Shown piece by piece: positions 9,032 through 17,290 of a DNA stretch of 64,000 nucleotides. Position 1 is the stretch's first letter. Every line of letters begins with the position of its first letter. Source of the stretch: Paenibacillus mucilaginosus 3016 (GTDB taxonomy: Bacteria; Bacillota; Bacilli; Paenibacillales; NBRC-103111); assembly GCF_000250655.1 (NCBI RefSeq), contig NC_016935.1:2622001-2686000 (forward strand), in the 5' to 3' direction. The notes beneath the pieces are model-generated. The model saw nothing but the letters and a program-made list of their open reading frames with translations. It ran no database searches and was not told where the DNA came from. A program made the translations under genes and the position numbers.

Positions 9032-9049
9032 ATAACAAACGGATTTTCG

Positions 9050-10024
9050 TTATGGATTCACCTCTAGGCCTATTTTCCCTAAGTAATGATGATGGAGGGC
9101 GGTATGAGCCTTATCGGCATCCTTAAGAGCAAACATTTGACTGATCTGAACGGTTAACTTTCTTTGTAAAATATAACGGTGAAGTCGGGCAATAATCTCG
9201 GGGTCTGGATCGCCGTTATATCCTGCAGCTGTGATTCCAGGGGGGATCCGCAGCTCAGGGTGTATCCCATTCGGATAGGCGAGTCGTCCGCCATCACGGA
9301 GACAGCGGACAGAAGCATCGGCCGCCTCACCCCCTGCGGTAAAAAGAGCCGCATCGAATCCGGAGGGCGAAAATTTTCTTGCCATCGAAGTGATATCCAC
9401 AGCCTTGCCGTTTACAGCAGCATCGCAGCCAAGCTTCTTCATGAACGCTGCGCCGTCATCACCCGAAGCAACCGCGAATACATGAGCCCCCATAGCCTTC
9501 GCCAACTGCACGGCAATATGTCCAACTCCGCCGCTGGCGCCGAAGATCAGAACAGACTCTCCTTGCCGCAGCTGAAGCACATCCTCCAGCCCGCGCAGTG
9601 CCGTAATTCCGACACCTGATATCACCGCCGCTTCTTGTTTGGTAAGTCCTTCGGGTATACGGGACACATATTTCGATTCGACGGCAGCGTACTCAGCATA
9701 GAAGCCGCCATGGGGATTCAGAAAAGCCGGAGCGTAGACCGGGTCTCCCACATTCACATTCGATACCTTCTCCCCTCGAGCGACAACCGTGCCGGCACCT
9801 TCAGAACCGAGAATGTAGGGAAATTCCGTGTTCAAGCCCAGCATCGCTGCGTATCCGCCTTGACGTTCGAAGGCGTCCCACTCTCCGACACCGGCGTAAG
9901 CAACTTGAATCAATACGTCCTCCGGTCCAATCTCAGGCACATCGATCTCCTGTAGTGTCAATTCTTCCGGACCGCCAAATCTGTGAAGAACTGCAGCTTT
10001 CATAGCAGCTCGATCCCTATTCAT
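9050..10024 (-). CDS. NADP-dependent alcohol dehydrogenase / quinone oxidoreductase-like protein
   Basis: This cytoplasmic medium-chain dehydrogenase/reductase has 324 residues from the ATG at 10024, which has GAGGAGG 5 bases before it; a longer frame from 10087 lacks a ribosome site. The GroES-like N-terminal half opens MKAAVLHRFGGPEELTLQEIDVPEIGPEDVLIQ in shorter matching blocks. The Rossmann half contains the nucleotide motif VLIFGASGGVGHIAVQLAKA near residue 150. Zinc-binding Cys clusters are absent, which places it with zeta-crystallin/quinone reductase-type enzymes that use NADPH. Its substrate is unknown; carbonyls or quinones are likely from the family. Confidence 0.85.
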   Translation of the reverse strand: MNRDRAAMKAAVLHRFGGPEELTLQEIDVPEIGPEDVLIQVAYAGVGEWDAFERQGGYAAMLGLNTEFPYILGSEGAGTVVARGEKVSNVNVGDPVYAPAFLNPHGGFYAEYAAVESKYVSRIPEGLTKQEAAVISGVGITALRGLEDVLQLRQGESVLIFGASGGVGHIAVQLAKAMGAHVFAVASGDDGAAFMKKLGCDAAVNGKAVDITSMARKFSPSGFDAALFTAGGEAADASVRCLRDGGRLAYPNGIHPELRIPPGITAAGYNGDPDPEIIARLHRYILQRKLTVQISQMFALKDADKAHTALHHHYLGKIGLEVNP

Positions 10025-10214
10025 GACTGCCTCCTCTATATAGATATGTTGATCATGCAAAACGAGCTTATCATCATAATACGACAAGTGCTGTCATGGT
10101 TAACGCATCCGGACAGAAAGATATAAAAGATGTAACGCGATTGGATTATTTGGAAAAAGTAGGATTATTGATGTGTTTCGGGAAGCAATAAAGCAAGCAA
10201 ACCCGGTATCCGTC

Positions 10215-10260
10215 ATAATCATTTGATATGATTATTTCCGGTCGGCGCCTGGTGTGATAA
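10215..10260 (+). promoter_or_regulatory. Rhamnogalacturonan-regulon operator-promoter, site A
   Basis: The palindrome ATAATCA-N7-TGATTAT occupies 10215-10235. After a 19-base spacer comes TGATAA (10255-10260), the likely -10 region. The arms extend to 10 bp with one mismatch. The same palindrome and the same 19-base distance occur at 15281 and 23695. The palindrome is centred near -42 of the implied start, the usual position of an activator that replaces a missing -35 box. Confidence 0.75.
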
Positions 10261-10302
10261 GCTGGGAGCGCAATGCCAAGAGCTTCAACATCATGAAAGA
10301 CC

Positions 10303-10337
10303 GCGGCATGCCATGGTTCTATGGGGCATGCCGCTTT
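10303..10337 (+). other. Hairpin in the leader of the acetylesterase gene
   Basis: A 10-bp perfect inverted repeat, GCGGCATGCC / GGCATGCCGC, is followed by TTTCC. It lies between the predicted promoter (10255) and the start codon (10372). It could be an attenuator, an mRNA-stabilising stem, or a weak terminator of read-through from upstream. Confidence 0.5.
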
Positions 10338-10371
10338 CCACTACAACGCAGGATGTGCGGAGGAGACGGGG

Positions 10372-11472
10372 ATGAGTTTGCGGTTTGATTTTGGTCCGGG
10401 GGGCGCCGTAGAGAACGGATATACCAAGGTAACCGAAGCGGATCTTTACGATTCGGAGAAGGGGTACGGCTTTGTCGATGGCTTGGGTATCACTTACCGA
10501 AGGAGGGAAGAGCAGCCGCTGACCGGGGACTTCTGCATCCCGTTTGGCGCCGCTTTCGCGGTCGATGTGAAGGATGGCAATTATCTCGTCAGCTTGACGG
10601 CGGGCGATGCCTGGGCACCGACCTGCACCACGGTGAAGACCAACGGAGAGCGGCTCGTGCTTCGGGAGATCCGCACGGTGGCGGGTCAATATGCATTCGA
10701 GCAGTTTGCTGTGAACGTGCGGGGAGGGCAGCTCAAGCTCAGCTTCAGCGGCATCGCCCCGCGCATCAATGCCCTGGAGATTACGCCGTCCGGAGAGCAG
10801 ATTACGCTGTTTCTTGCGGGGGATTCCACGGTTACGGATTCGAGCGGGAAGGGGTTTCCCTTCTCCGGCTGGGGGCAGATGCTGCCGTGCTTTTTCAGGC
10901 ACGACGTGGCGGTCGCCAATCACGCTGCGGGCGGGCGCAGCTCCAAGAGTTTTATAGCGGAGGGACGTCTGGCTGCGATAGAGGAGGAGCTGAAGGAAGG
11001 GGACTACCTGTTCATTCAATTCGGGCATAACGACCAGAAGTGGGATGAGCCGCGTCATACCGACCCTGCGACCACCTACCCGGAGCATCTGCGCAGGTAT
11101 ATCGATGCCGCGCGTTCCAGGAAAGCCGTGCCGGTGCTCGTCACTTCCGTGCACCGCCGCTACTTCGATGATTCGGGGAAGCTCAAGAACACCCATGACG
11201 CGTATCTTGACGCCGTGAGGCAGCTGGCGGAAGAGGAAGCGGTTGCGCTTATCGATCTGGCCGAGAAGAGCAGGCGGCTGTTCGAAGAGCTGGGCCCGGA
11301 AGGGACAAAGTCCATCTTCCTCTGGGGCGGGCCGGGGGAATGGATGAACTATGCAGGCGGCATTCAGGATAACACCCACTTCCAGGAGCGCGGCAGTCTC
11401 CGGATCGCCGAATTGGTGGTGGAAGGCATCCGGGAGAGGAACCTTCAATCTCTGGTCATGTTTCTTAGGTGA
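10372..11472 (+). CDS. Rhamnogalacturonan acetylesterase (SGNH hydrolase, CE12-like) with N-terminal sugar-binding-like domain
   Basis: The protein has 366 residues from ATG 10372, behind GGAGGAG. Residues from about 140 on form an SGNH hydrolase that removes acetyl groups from pectin. It has the nucleophile in GDST (about 149-152), FGHND near 217-221, and the Asp/His pair in DNTHF (about 333-336). The B. subtilis relatives YesT and YesY are near 220-230 residues, so about 135 N-terminal residues are extra; these look like a beta-sandwich binding domain (RFDFG...YGF...DFCIPFG). No signal peptide is seen, so it should act on imported oligosaccharides. A relative of the extra domain occurs alone at 55059-55492. 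It leads the operon with the GH105 gene. Confidence 0.8.
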   Translation: MSLRFDFGPGGAVENGYTKVTEADLYDSEKGYGFVDGLGITYRRREEQPLTGDFCIPFGAAFAVDVKDGNYLVSLTAGDAWAPTCTTVKTNGERLVLREIRTVAGQYAFEQFAVNVRGGQLKLSFSGIAPRINALEITPSGEQITLFLAGDSTVTDSSGKGFPFSGWGQMLPCFFRHDVAVANHAAGGRSSKSFIAEGRLAAIEEELKEGDYLFIQFGHNDQKWDEPRHTDPATTYPEHLRRYIDAARSRKAVPVLVTSVHRRYFDDSGKLKNTHDAYLDAVRQLAEEEAVALIDLAEKSRRLFEELGPEGTKSIFLWGGPGEWMNYAGGIQDNTHFQERGSLRIAELVVEGIRERNLQSLVMFLR

Positions 11473-11606
11473 ATCGCCAGCCGCCGGATGGTAGAATAGT
11501 AGACAGAGTCTGCCCCGGGTAGACAGCAATCCGAGACGCATCAGCATACCGAGGGCCTAGATGAATACATATCCTGGATAGCCCAGGACAACGGGAGATG
11601 GATGGA

Positions 11607-12644
11607 ATGCGAAAGTTCGAATGCGATGAGCAAGAAGTAAAGGAGCTGCTTGACCGGGTTGTCCGCAGAACGATGAATATGGATTTTACATGGAACTGGT
11701 CCTGCGGGGTGGCTTATTACGGCATTAGTAAAGCCTGGGAAGTCACCCGCAACCAGGAGTATATTGATTTTCTGGTGAAGTGGGTGGATGAATATCTGGA
11801 GCTTGGGCTGCCGACCCTTATGGTCAATTCGTGCGCCATGGGACACACCATGCTGACCCTGCATGAAGCCACAGGCGACGCCAAGTACCTGGATCTGGCT
11901 CTCATGAAGGCCGAGTACCTGCGCAAGGATGCGATCCGGTTCGGCGAAGGCGTATTCCAGCACACGGTATCCTCCAAGAATGACTTTCCGGAGCAGGCGT
12001 GGGCGGATACGCTGTTCATGGCGGCCTATTTTCTCCTTCGCCTTGGCTTTAAGCTCGACAACAAGGAATATATCGAGGATGCCCTCAACCAATTCTATTG
12101 GCACGAAGAATATTTGCAGGATACGAAGACGAATCTGTTCTATCATGCCTGGGATAATGTAAGACAAGACCATCTCTCGGGCATTTATTGGGGGCGTGCC
12201 AATGCGTGGGCCGCTTATACGATGGCGCAGGCGCACAAGATGCTGAACCCCTTCATGCCGATGTGGATGCAGCTCGGCGGGGCCCTCGGCGACCAATTGA
12301 GCGCCCTCGTCCGACTGCAGACCCCTGACGGGCTGTGGCGGACGGTACTGAACGATGAAACCTCGTATGAGGAGACTTCGGCCTCCGCGGGCATTGCTGC
12401 GGCGATGACCATCTATGCCCATCCGCTGCATCAGAATTACATGGCCAAGGCCTATAAGGGCATCCTGGCCAATATCGACGAAGACGGTTCGGTCCGGAAT
12501 GTCTCGGCCGGTACGGCGGTCATGTATTCCGCGGATGATTACAAGGTCATTTCGAAGAAAAGGGTTCAAGGCTGGGGGCAGGGGTTGACACTGGCCTATC
12601 TGGTGGCCCTGCTCCAGAACAGGGAGCTGGTCAGCGCGATATAG
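11607..12644 (+). CDS. Unsaturated rhamnogalacturonyl hydrolase-like protein, GH105
   Basis: This enzyme has 345 residues from ATG 11607, which has GGGAG 9 bases upstream; the ATG at 11598 sits directly on that site and is less likely. The family removes the 4,5-unsaturated galacturonic acid left at the end of oligosaccharides by pectate or rhamnogalacturonan lyases. It has the alpha6/alpha6-barrel pattern seen in YteR/YesR, with repeated aromatic helices. The phrases WADTLFMAAYFLLRLG, holding the expected catalytic Asp, and YWGRANAWAAY are characteristic. It is cytoplasmic and 134 bases after the esterase, under site A. A second GH105 is encoded at 21578-22684. Confidence 0.85.
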   Translation: MRKFECDEQEVKELLDRVVRRTMNMDFTWNWSCGVAYYGISKAWEVTRNQEYIDFLVKWVDEYLELGLPTLMVNSCAMGHTMLTLHEATGDAKYLDLALMKAEYLRKDAIRFGEGVFQHTVSSKNDFPEQAWADTLFMAAYFLLRLGFKLDNKEYIEDALNQFYWHEEYLQDTKTNLFYHAWDNVRQDHLSGIYWGRANAWAAYTMAQAHKMLNPFMPMWMQLGGALGDQLSALVRLQTPDGLWRTVLNDETSYEETSASAGIAAAMTIYAHPLHQNYMAKAYKGILANIDEDGSVRNVSAGTAVMYSADDYKVISKKRVQGWGQGLTLAYLVALLQNRELVSAI

Positions 12645-12652
12645 TTTCGGCG

Positions 12653-12693
12653 GGAAGAATCACCCGGGGATCCAGGTGGTTCTTCCTCATTTT
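12653..12693 (+). terminator. Terminator after the first GH105 gene
   Basis: GGAAGAATCACC and GGTGGTTCTTCC form a 12-bp stem with one G-T pair. It is followed by TCATTTT, 8 bases after the stop and before the next gene's ribosome site. Confidence 0.65.
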
Positions 12694-12719
12694 GTCATCA
12701 GAGATAGGTGGGGAGAACC

Positions 12720-15056
12720 ATGCTCAGCAAACTGTGGACACCTTTGGCATCCGGATCCAAACCTGAGCTCAGAAAAGTGCTGATTATCGCTTCGCTGCTT
12801 GCCACGGTTCCGGTCTTGATCATGGGAGCCGTAGCCTACTTCACCGCAAGCGGCCGATTTATCGAGGAGATCCGGGAGGCCAACCGGCAGACGATGCTGC
12901 AGATCCAGCAGCGGATCGACGAGAAATTGATCACGCTCGAGAAGATAGCCCTTCAGAACGCCGTGAATCCGACGCTTTCGCGGTTTGTTTCCTTATCGAA
13001 TCCGGAAGAGGATTTTGAGACCCTGGGGCTGACGATGACCCTTCTCAATTCCATACAGGTATTGATCGAGGATATAGACGCGGTCTACCTCTACCGGCCG
13101 GATCAGCATCTTGTCGTGTCGCCGAACCGGGGCCTGGTGGGGGAAGAGGTGCTGCCGGAGTATGTAAGGGAGGCCGTCAGTCTGAATCCCTCCAAAGTCT
13201 GGCTTGATCATAAGCTGGAGTCGGAGCTCGTCCGGGATGGCTTCCACCAGGTGACGTTCGTGCGGCGGATCAATACCTCGGGCCAAACGCCGGCAGGCTA
13301 TTTGATCGTCAATTTGAACGACACGGCTTTCTTCCGCGTGTTCAGCAACATGAAACTGGGCTCCAGAGAGCTCGTGATCGTCACCCCGAGCGGCAACGTA
13401 TTTGCGGATGGCTCCAGCAGTCTTCTGCAGAACCCGCTCGCGCAGTATCCATTTTTTCAGGAGCTGATGAATTCCGATGAGCGCGAGATGCTCATGACGG
13501 AGCAGGTCGATGGAAGCCCCATGTCCATCAATTATTTGAAGTCGAATTATAACGGCTGGAAGTATGTCACGATGATCCCCTACAGCGATCTGACTCAGCA
13601 TCTGCAAAAAATCAAGCAAACGACGTTCCTCATCTGTCTCCTGCTTGTATTGATCAGCGTAACGGCGACCGGGGTGCTATCCAAACGGTGGTACCGTGCC
13701 CTGCAGTCCTTGATGGATCTCATCAAGAACAAGGGCGGGCTGGCGGAAGCGCCTCACAGCCAGAATGAATTCGCGGTGATCCGGCATTATTTCGACTCGC
13801 TGCATGAGAATAACGAAATTCTCAGGGAACAGATTCAGGAGTCGATGCCGCTGCTGCGTGCCAACTTTATTCAGAACCTGCTGACCGAGCCGTTCCACAG
13901 CAGCATGATCGAACGTGCGGAATACTATAACATCCCGGTGCAGCATGCCTATTATACCGTTCTTTGTATTGAACTCGACAACACTCGCGGACATACGGAG
14001 CAGGATTCCAACCTCTTTCATTATGCCGTGATTAACATTTCCAAAGAGATGATCAGTCATCATGCCGAGGGACTGGTGATCCGGATGCATAACGGGCATA
14101 TTGCCATTCTCATCAATCATGACGCGGAAGAACCGTCGCTGGCCGATCTCAAGACGAAGTCGTTCCTGGTGGCCGAGGAGATCCGCAGCGTGGCGGAAAG
14201 TCTGCTTCATATTACGGTAACCATAGGGATCGGGCGCAGCTACGAAGGGCTCGGACAGGTAAGGACCTCCTACGGGGAAGCGCTGGAGGCATTGAAGTAC
14301 CAGCTCGTCGAAGGCAGCGGAAGGGTCCTGTTCGTCGGGCAGATCAAGGCGGAGACCTCCTCGTTCGCGTATCCTTATGACCTCGAGCAGCAGCTTCTGA
14401 CCTGTCTGAAGCTGGCGAATATGGACAAGATCAGCACGCTGCTGGACGATTTCGCGCAGGCGCTGAGGGCGGAGATCGTGAGCCATGAGCATGTCCGCCA
14501 GTCGTTCATTCAGCTCATCGCCGCTTCCCTCCGGGGATTGTACGAGATCGATCCGAACAGTACCCGGGTTCATGACTACAATCTCTACGAGCGGCTGAAT
14601 GAACTGAATACTTCGGACAAAATCGTGGGCTGGCTGAAGGCGGAGGTCTATCCGCCGATGGTCGGGCACATCAATACGAGAACGGCCAGCCGCAACCACA
14701 GCACCATCCAGAAGGCCCTGGATTATATGCATGAGCACTATGATACGGACCTGTCCATGCCGCAGCTTGCGTCCATGATCTCCATCCCGGTATCCCAATT
14801 CAGCCACTTGTTCAAGGTGGAGGTCGGGATGTTTTTCTCCGAATATTTGATTGCGCTGCGCATGGAGAAGGCGAGAGAGCTGCTGGAGACGACGGATTTC
14901 AAAATATCCGACATTGCCGAAAAGCTCCGCTACAATAACTCACAGAATTTCATCCGGGTGTTCAAAAAGATGAACGGCATGACCCCGGGGGAATACCGGA
15001 CACGCCATGCGAAAGAGAAGCCGGAACAGAAGGCGGCTCAAGGGGTGAATAAGTAA
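12720..15056 (+). CDS. Membrane-anchored AraC-family sensor-regulator of the rhamnogalacturonan locus
   Basis: The product has 778 residues from ATG 12720, with GGGGAG just upstream; an in-frame GTG at 12708 overlaps that site. It has the same plan as the regulator at 4395. A membrane segment lies near residues 22-45, followed by an extracellular sensor region with VYLYRPDQHLVV. A second membrane segment lies near 300-320 (TTFLICLLLVLISVTATGV), followed by a linker and a C-terminal AraC domain from about residue 665 (LASMISIPVSQFSHLFKVEV, IAEKLRYNNSQNFIRVFKKM, TPGEYR). Relatives such as YesS control pectin genes in B. subtilis. Its place between the hydrolases and the importer makes it the main candidate to bind the shared palindrome. 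Confidence 0.85.
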   Translation: MLSKLWTPLASGSKPELRKVLIIASLLATVPVLIMGAVAYFTASGRFIEEIREANRQTMLQIQQRIDEKLITLEKIALQNAVNPTLSRFVSLSNPEEDFETLGLTMTLLNSIQVLIEDIDAVYLYRPDQHLVVSPNRGLVGEEVLPEYVREAVSLNPSKVWLDHKLESELVRDGFHQVTFVRRINTSGQTPAGYLIVNLNDTAFFRVFSNMKLGSRELVIVTPSGNVFADGSSSLLQNPLAQYPFFQELMNSDEREMLMTEQVDGSPMSINYLKSNYNGWKYVTMIPYSDLTQHLQKIKQTTFLICLLLVLISVTATGVLSKRWYRALQSLMDLIKNKGGLAEAPHSQNEFAVIRHYFDSLHENNEILREQIQESMPLLRANFIQNLLTEPFHSSMIERAEYYNIPVQHAYYTVLCIELDNTRGHTEQDSNLFHYAVINISKEMISHHAEGLVIRMHNGHIAILINHDAEEPSLADLKTKSFLVAEEIRSVAESLLHITVTIGIGRSYEGLGQVRTSYGEALEALKYQLVEGSGRVLFVGQIKAETSSFAYPYDLEQQLLTCLKLANMDKISTLLDDFAQALRAEIVSHEHVRQSFIQLIAASLRGLYEIDPNSTRVHDYNLYERLNELNTSDKIVGWLKAEVYPPMVGHINTRTASRNHSTIQKALDYMHEHYDTDLSMPQLASMISIPVSQFSHLFKVEVGMFFSEYLIALRMEKARELLETTDFKISDIAEKLRYNNSQNFIRVFKKMNGMTPGEYRTRHAKEKPEQKAAQGVNK

Positions 15057-15173
15057 AGGGAGCGTTGGCGTTGTGGAAGCGCATCCCTCCAAACGAAGTG
15101 CCGTTCAGCAGGCTGGAGGTAAGCCGGCTGCCGATGACCGGGAGCAGCTCCGCCCGGCCCCGTGTCCGAACTG

Positions 15174-15212
15174 AGGCTGATTCCGATCGGGTGGTCGGGA
15201 TCAGCCTTCCTT
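15174..15212 (+). terminator. Terminator after the AraC gene
   Basis: AGGCTGATTCCGA and TCGGGATCAGCCTT form a 13-bp stem with one mismatch, followed by TCCTTGTTT. The rest of 15057-15377 holds no gene; it contains this hairpin and promoter site B. Confidence 0.7.
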
Positions 15213-15280
15213 GTTTCTCCCCCTGGGCCTAGTCATCTCGGATGATTGCAGCTTGGAGCCCTTCAGTGCCTCCAGGACCC

Positions 15281-15327
15281 ATAATCAAATCATCTGATTA
15301 TTTTCGGGGAAGCCCCCGCGTGATAAT
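15281..15327 (+). promoter_or_regulatory. Rhamnogalacturonan-regulon operator-promoter, site B
   Basis: ATAATCA-N7-TGATTAT occupies 15281-15301, followed by a 19-base spacer and TGATAAT (15321-15327). GATAAT is one mismatch from the consensus -10. No good -35 hexamer exists at the expected place, which supports dependence on an activator. The importer start codon lies 50 bases downstream. Confidence 0.78.
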
Positions 15328-15377
15328 CTGGGAACCAGCAAGGCGACTACCAGCTTGTCAACGGGAGGTTAGAAACA

Positions 15378-16343
15378 GTGGATGTAAGACATGAGGTTAT
15401 AACGGCGAAAGGCATCGCCGCCCCCAAAGGCAGGTTTGCCTTTTTGAAGAAGGAATGGATCCGGAACAAGTATCTGTACCTGATGCTGGTGCCTGTGCTC
15501 GCTTACTACCTGATCTTCCATTACGGACCGATGTACGGTCTGCTGATGGCATTTCAGAAGAGCTACAGTCCGGTCAAAGGCATTCTTGCGGGGACGTGGG
15601 TCGGCTTTGACAACTTCACTTCTTTTTTCAACAGCTTCTACTTTTGGAGACTGCTTCGCAATACGGTGATCCTGAGCATGCTCAGCATCGTATTCGGGTT
15701 TCCGGCTCCGATCATTCTGGCTCTGCTGCTCAATGAAGTGAGGCATAAGTGGTTCAAAAGCACGGTACAAACCGTAAGCTATCTGCCGCACTTTATCTCG
15801 GTCGTGGTTGTCGTGGGGATGCTCAACGCGTTCTCCGCGCTGGACGGCGGCCTGTTCAACATCATCCGTTCGTTCTTCAGTCTCCAGCCGATCATGTTCT
15901 TCACGGAAGCGGACATGTTCCGGCCGATGTATGTCTTATCGAATATCTGGCAGGGAGCGGGATGGGCCTCCATTATCTTCCTGGCGGCACTGGCGAATAT
16001 CGATTCCCAGCTCTACGAAGCGGCCAAGATGGATGGTGCCGGCCGGTGGAAGCAGCTGCTTCACGTCACGATACCGGGCATCATGCCGACCATGATCATC
16101 ATGCTGATCCTGCGCCTCGGCGCCGTCATGAACGCGGACTTTCAGAAGATTTTGCTGATGCAAACCGCCTCCACCTACGAAGTATCCGACGTGATATCCA
16201 CGTTCGTGTACCGTTCGGGTGTGCTGGAAGCGAACTATACGTATTCGACGGCCATCGGCTTGTTTAACGGCGTCATCAACTTTGCGTTCCTCGTGATCGC
16301 GAACGCCATCAGCCGCAAAGCCAATTCGTCGAGTCTGTGGTAG
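15378..16343 (+). CDS. Oligosaccharide ABC importer permease, LplB/YteP family
   Basis: The gene starts at GTG 15378, with GGGAGG 9 bases upstream, and encodes 321 residues. No other in-frame start near the N-terminus fits. About six membrane segments are seen, including YLYLMLVPVLAYYLIFHYGP at residues 35-54. The coupling loop is EAAKMDGAGRWKQLLHVTIP. It pairs with the permease 16 bases downstream, and the two would import acetylated, unsaturated rhamnogalacturonan oligosaccharides in view of the surrounding enzymes. B. subtilis YteP/YtcP/YtcQ are the closest described analogues by context. No ATPase gene is present in the operon. Confidence 0.85.
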   Translation: MDVRHEVITAKGIAAPKGRFAFLKKEWIRNKYLYLMLVPVLAYYLIFHYGPMYGLLMAFQKSYSPVKGILAGTWVGFDNFTSFFNSFYFWRLLRNTVILSMLSIVFGFPAPIILALLLNEVRHKWFKSTVQTVSYLPHFISVVVVVGMLNAFSALDGGLFNIIRSFFSLQPIMFFTEADMFRPMYVLSNIWQGAGWASIIFLAALANIDSQLYEAAKMDGAGRWKQLLHVTIPGIMPTMIIMLILRLGAVMNADFQKILLMQTASTYEVSDVISTFVYRSGVLEANYTYSTAIGLFNGVINFAFLVIANAISRKANSSSLW

Positions 16344-16359
16344 GGGGGACCAAGAGGCT

Positions 16360-17229
16360 ATGAAACCAACGGTTGGCGAACGCATATTTGACGGGTTGAA
16401 CACGCTGCTTCTTCTGCTGGTCATTTTCATCTCGGTCTATCCCATGCTTTATATCTTCAACTCCTCCGTCAGCGATCCGGATGCGCTGCTGCGCAACCGA
16501 TCCTTTATGTTCCTGCCCGAAGGCTTCCAGCTCGAGGCTTACAAGCAGGTGCTGCAGAACCCGAAGGTATACAGCGGGTATATCAATACGTTGTTTTATG
16601 TCACGGTCGGCACGGCCGTGAATCTGCTGATGACCTCGCTTGCGGCTTATGCGCTTTCGAGAGCGGATCTGTACGGCCGCAAGTTCATGATGAAGCTCAT
16701 CACCTTCACCATGTTTTTCGGCGGAGGCATGATCCCTACGTTCCTGCTCGTGCAGAATCTGGGGCTGGTCGACAGCCGGATGGCACTTATCCTTCCCGCG
16801 GCGATCAGCACCTTCTACTTTATTATCATGAAGACGAATTTCGAGAGTATCCCCAATGAGATGATCGAATCGGCGAGGCTGGACGGCGCCAACGACTTTA
16901 CGATTCTGTTCCGGATTGTGCTGCCGGTCTCCAAGGCCATTCTCGCGGTGATGACCCTGTATTACGCGGTGGACCATTGGAATGAATATATGGGACCTCT
17001 CTTGTATCTGCGGGATCAGGGATTATATCCGATTCAGATCGTGCTGAGAGACATCCTGCTCAGCAGCAGCATGGAGTCCATGGGCCCCGGGGCGGATACG
17101 GGCTATGCCATCGGCGAGAACATCAAGTATGCCACCATTATCATCTCCACGCTTCCGATCGTTATGGTGTATCCGTTCATCCAGAAGTATTTTGTCCAAG
17201 GGGCTTTAGTCGGCGCTGTTAAACAATAA
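16360..17229 (+). CDS. Oligosaccharide ABC importer permease, YtcP/LplC family
   Basis: This is the partner permease of 289 residues, starting at ATG 16360 behind GGGGGG/AAGAGG. It begins GERIFDGLNTLLLLLVIFIS in the normal way for this class. It contains FFGGGMIPTFLLVQNLGL and the coupling loop ESARLDGANDFTILFRIVLP, and it ends YPFIQKYFVQGALVGAVKQ. It is 16 bases after the first permease and 61 bases before the binding protein, all one operon under site B. Confidence 0.85.
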   Translation: MKPTVGERIFDGLNTLLLLLVIFISVYPMLYIFNSSVSDPDALLRNRSFMFLPEGFQLEAYKQVLQNPKVYSGYINTLFYVTVGTAVNLLMTSLAAYALSRADLYGRKFMMKLITFTMFFGGGMIPTFLLVQNLGLVDSRMALILPAAISTFYFIIMKTNFESIPNEMIESARLDGANDFTILFRIVLPVSKAILAVMTLYYAVDHWNEYMGPLLYLRDQGLYPIQIVLRDILLSSSMESMGPGADTGYAIGENIKYATIIISTLPIVMVYPFIQKYFVQGALVGAVKQ

Positions 17230-17290
17230 TCGAGCAACACATGGAACTCTAATCGGGCACGTAAACACCAAGATGGAGAGGATGTTGTAC

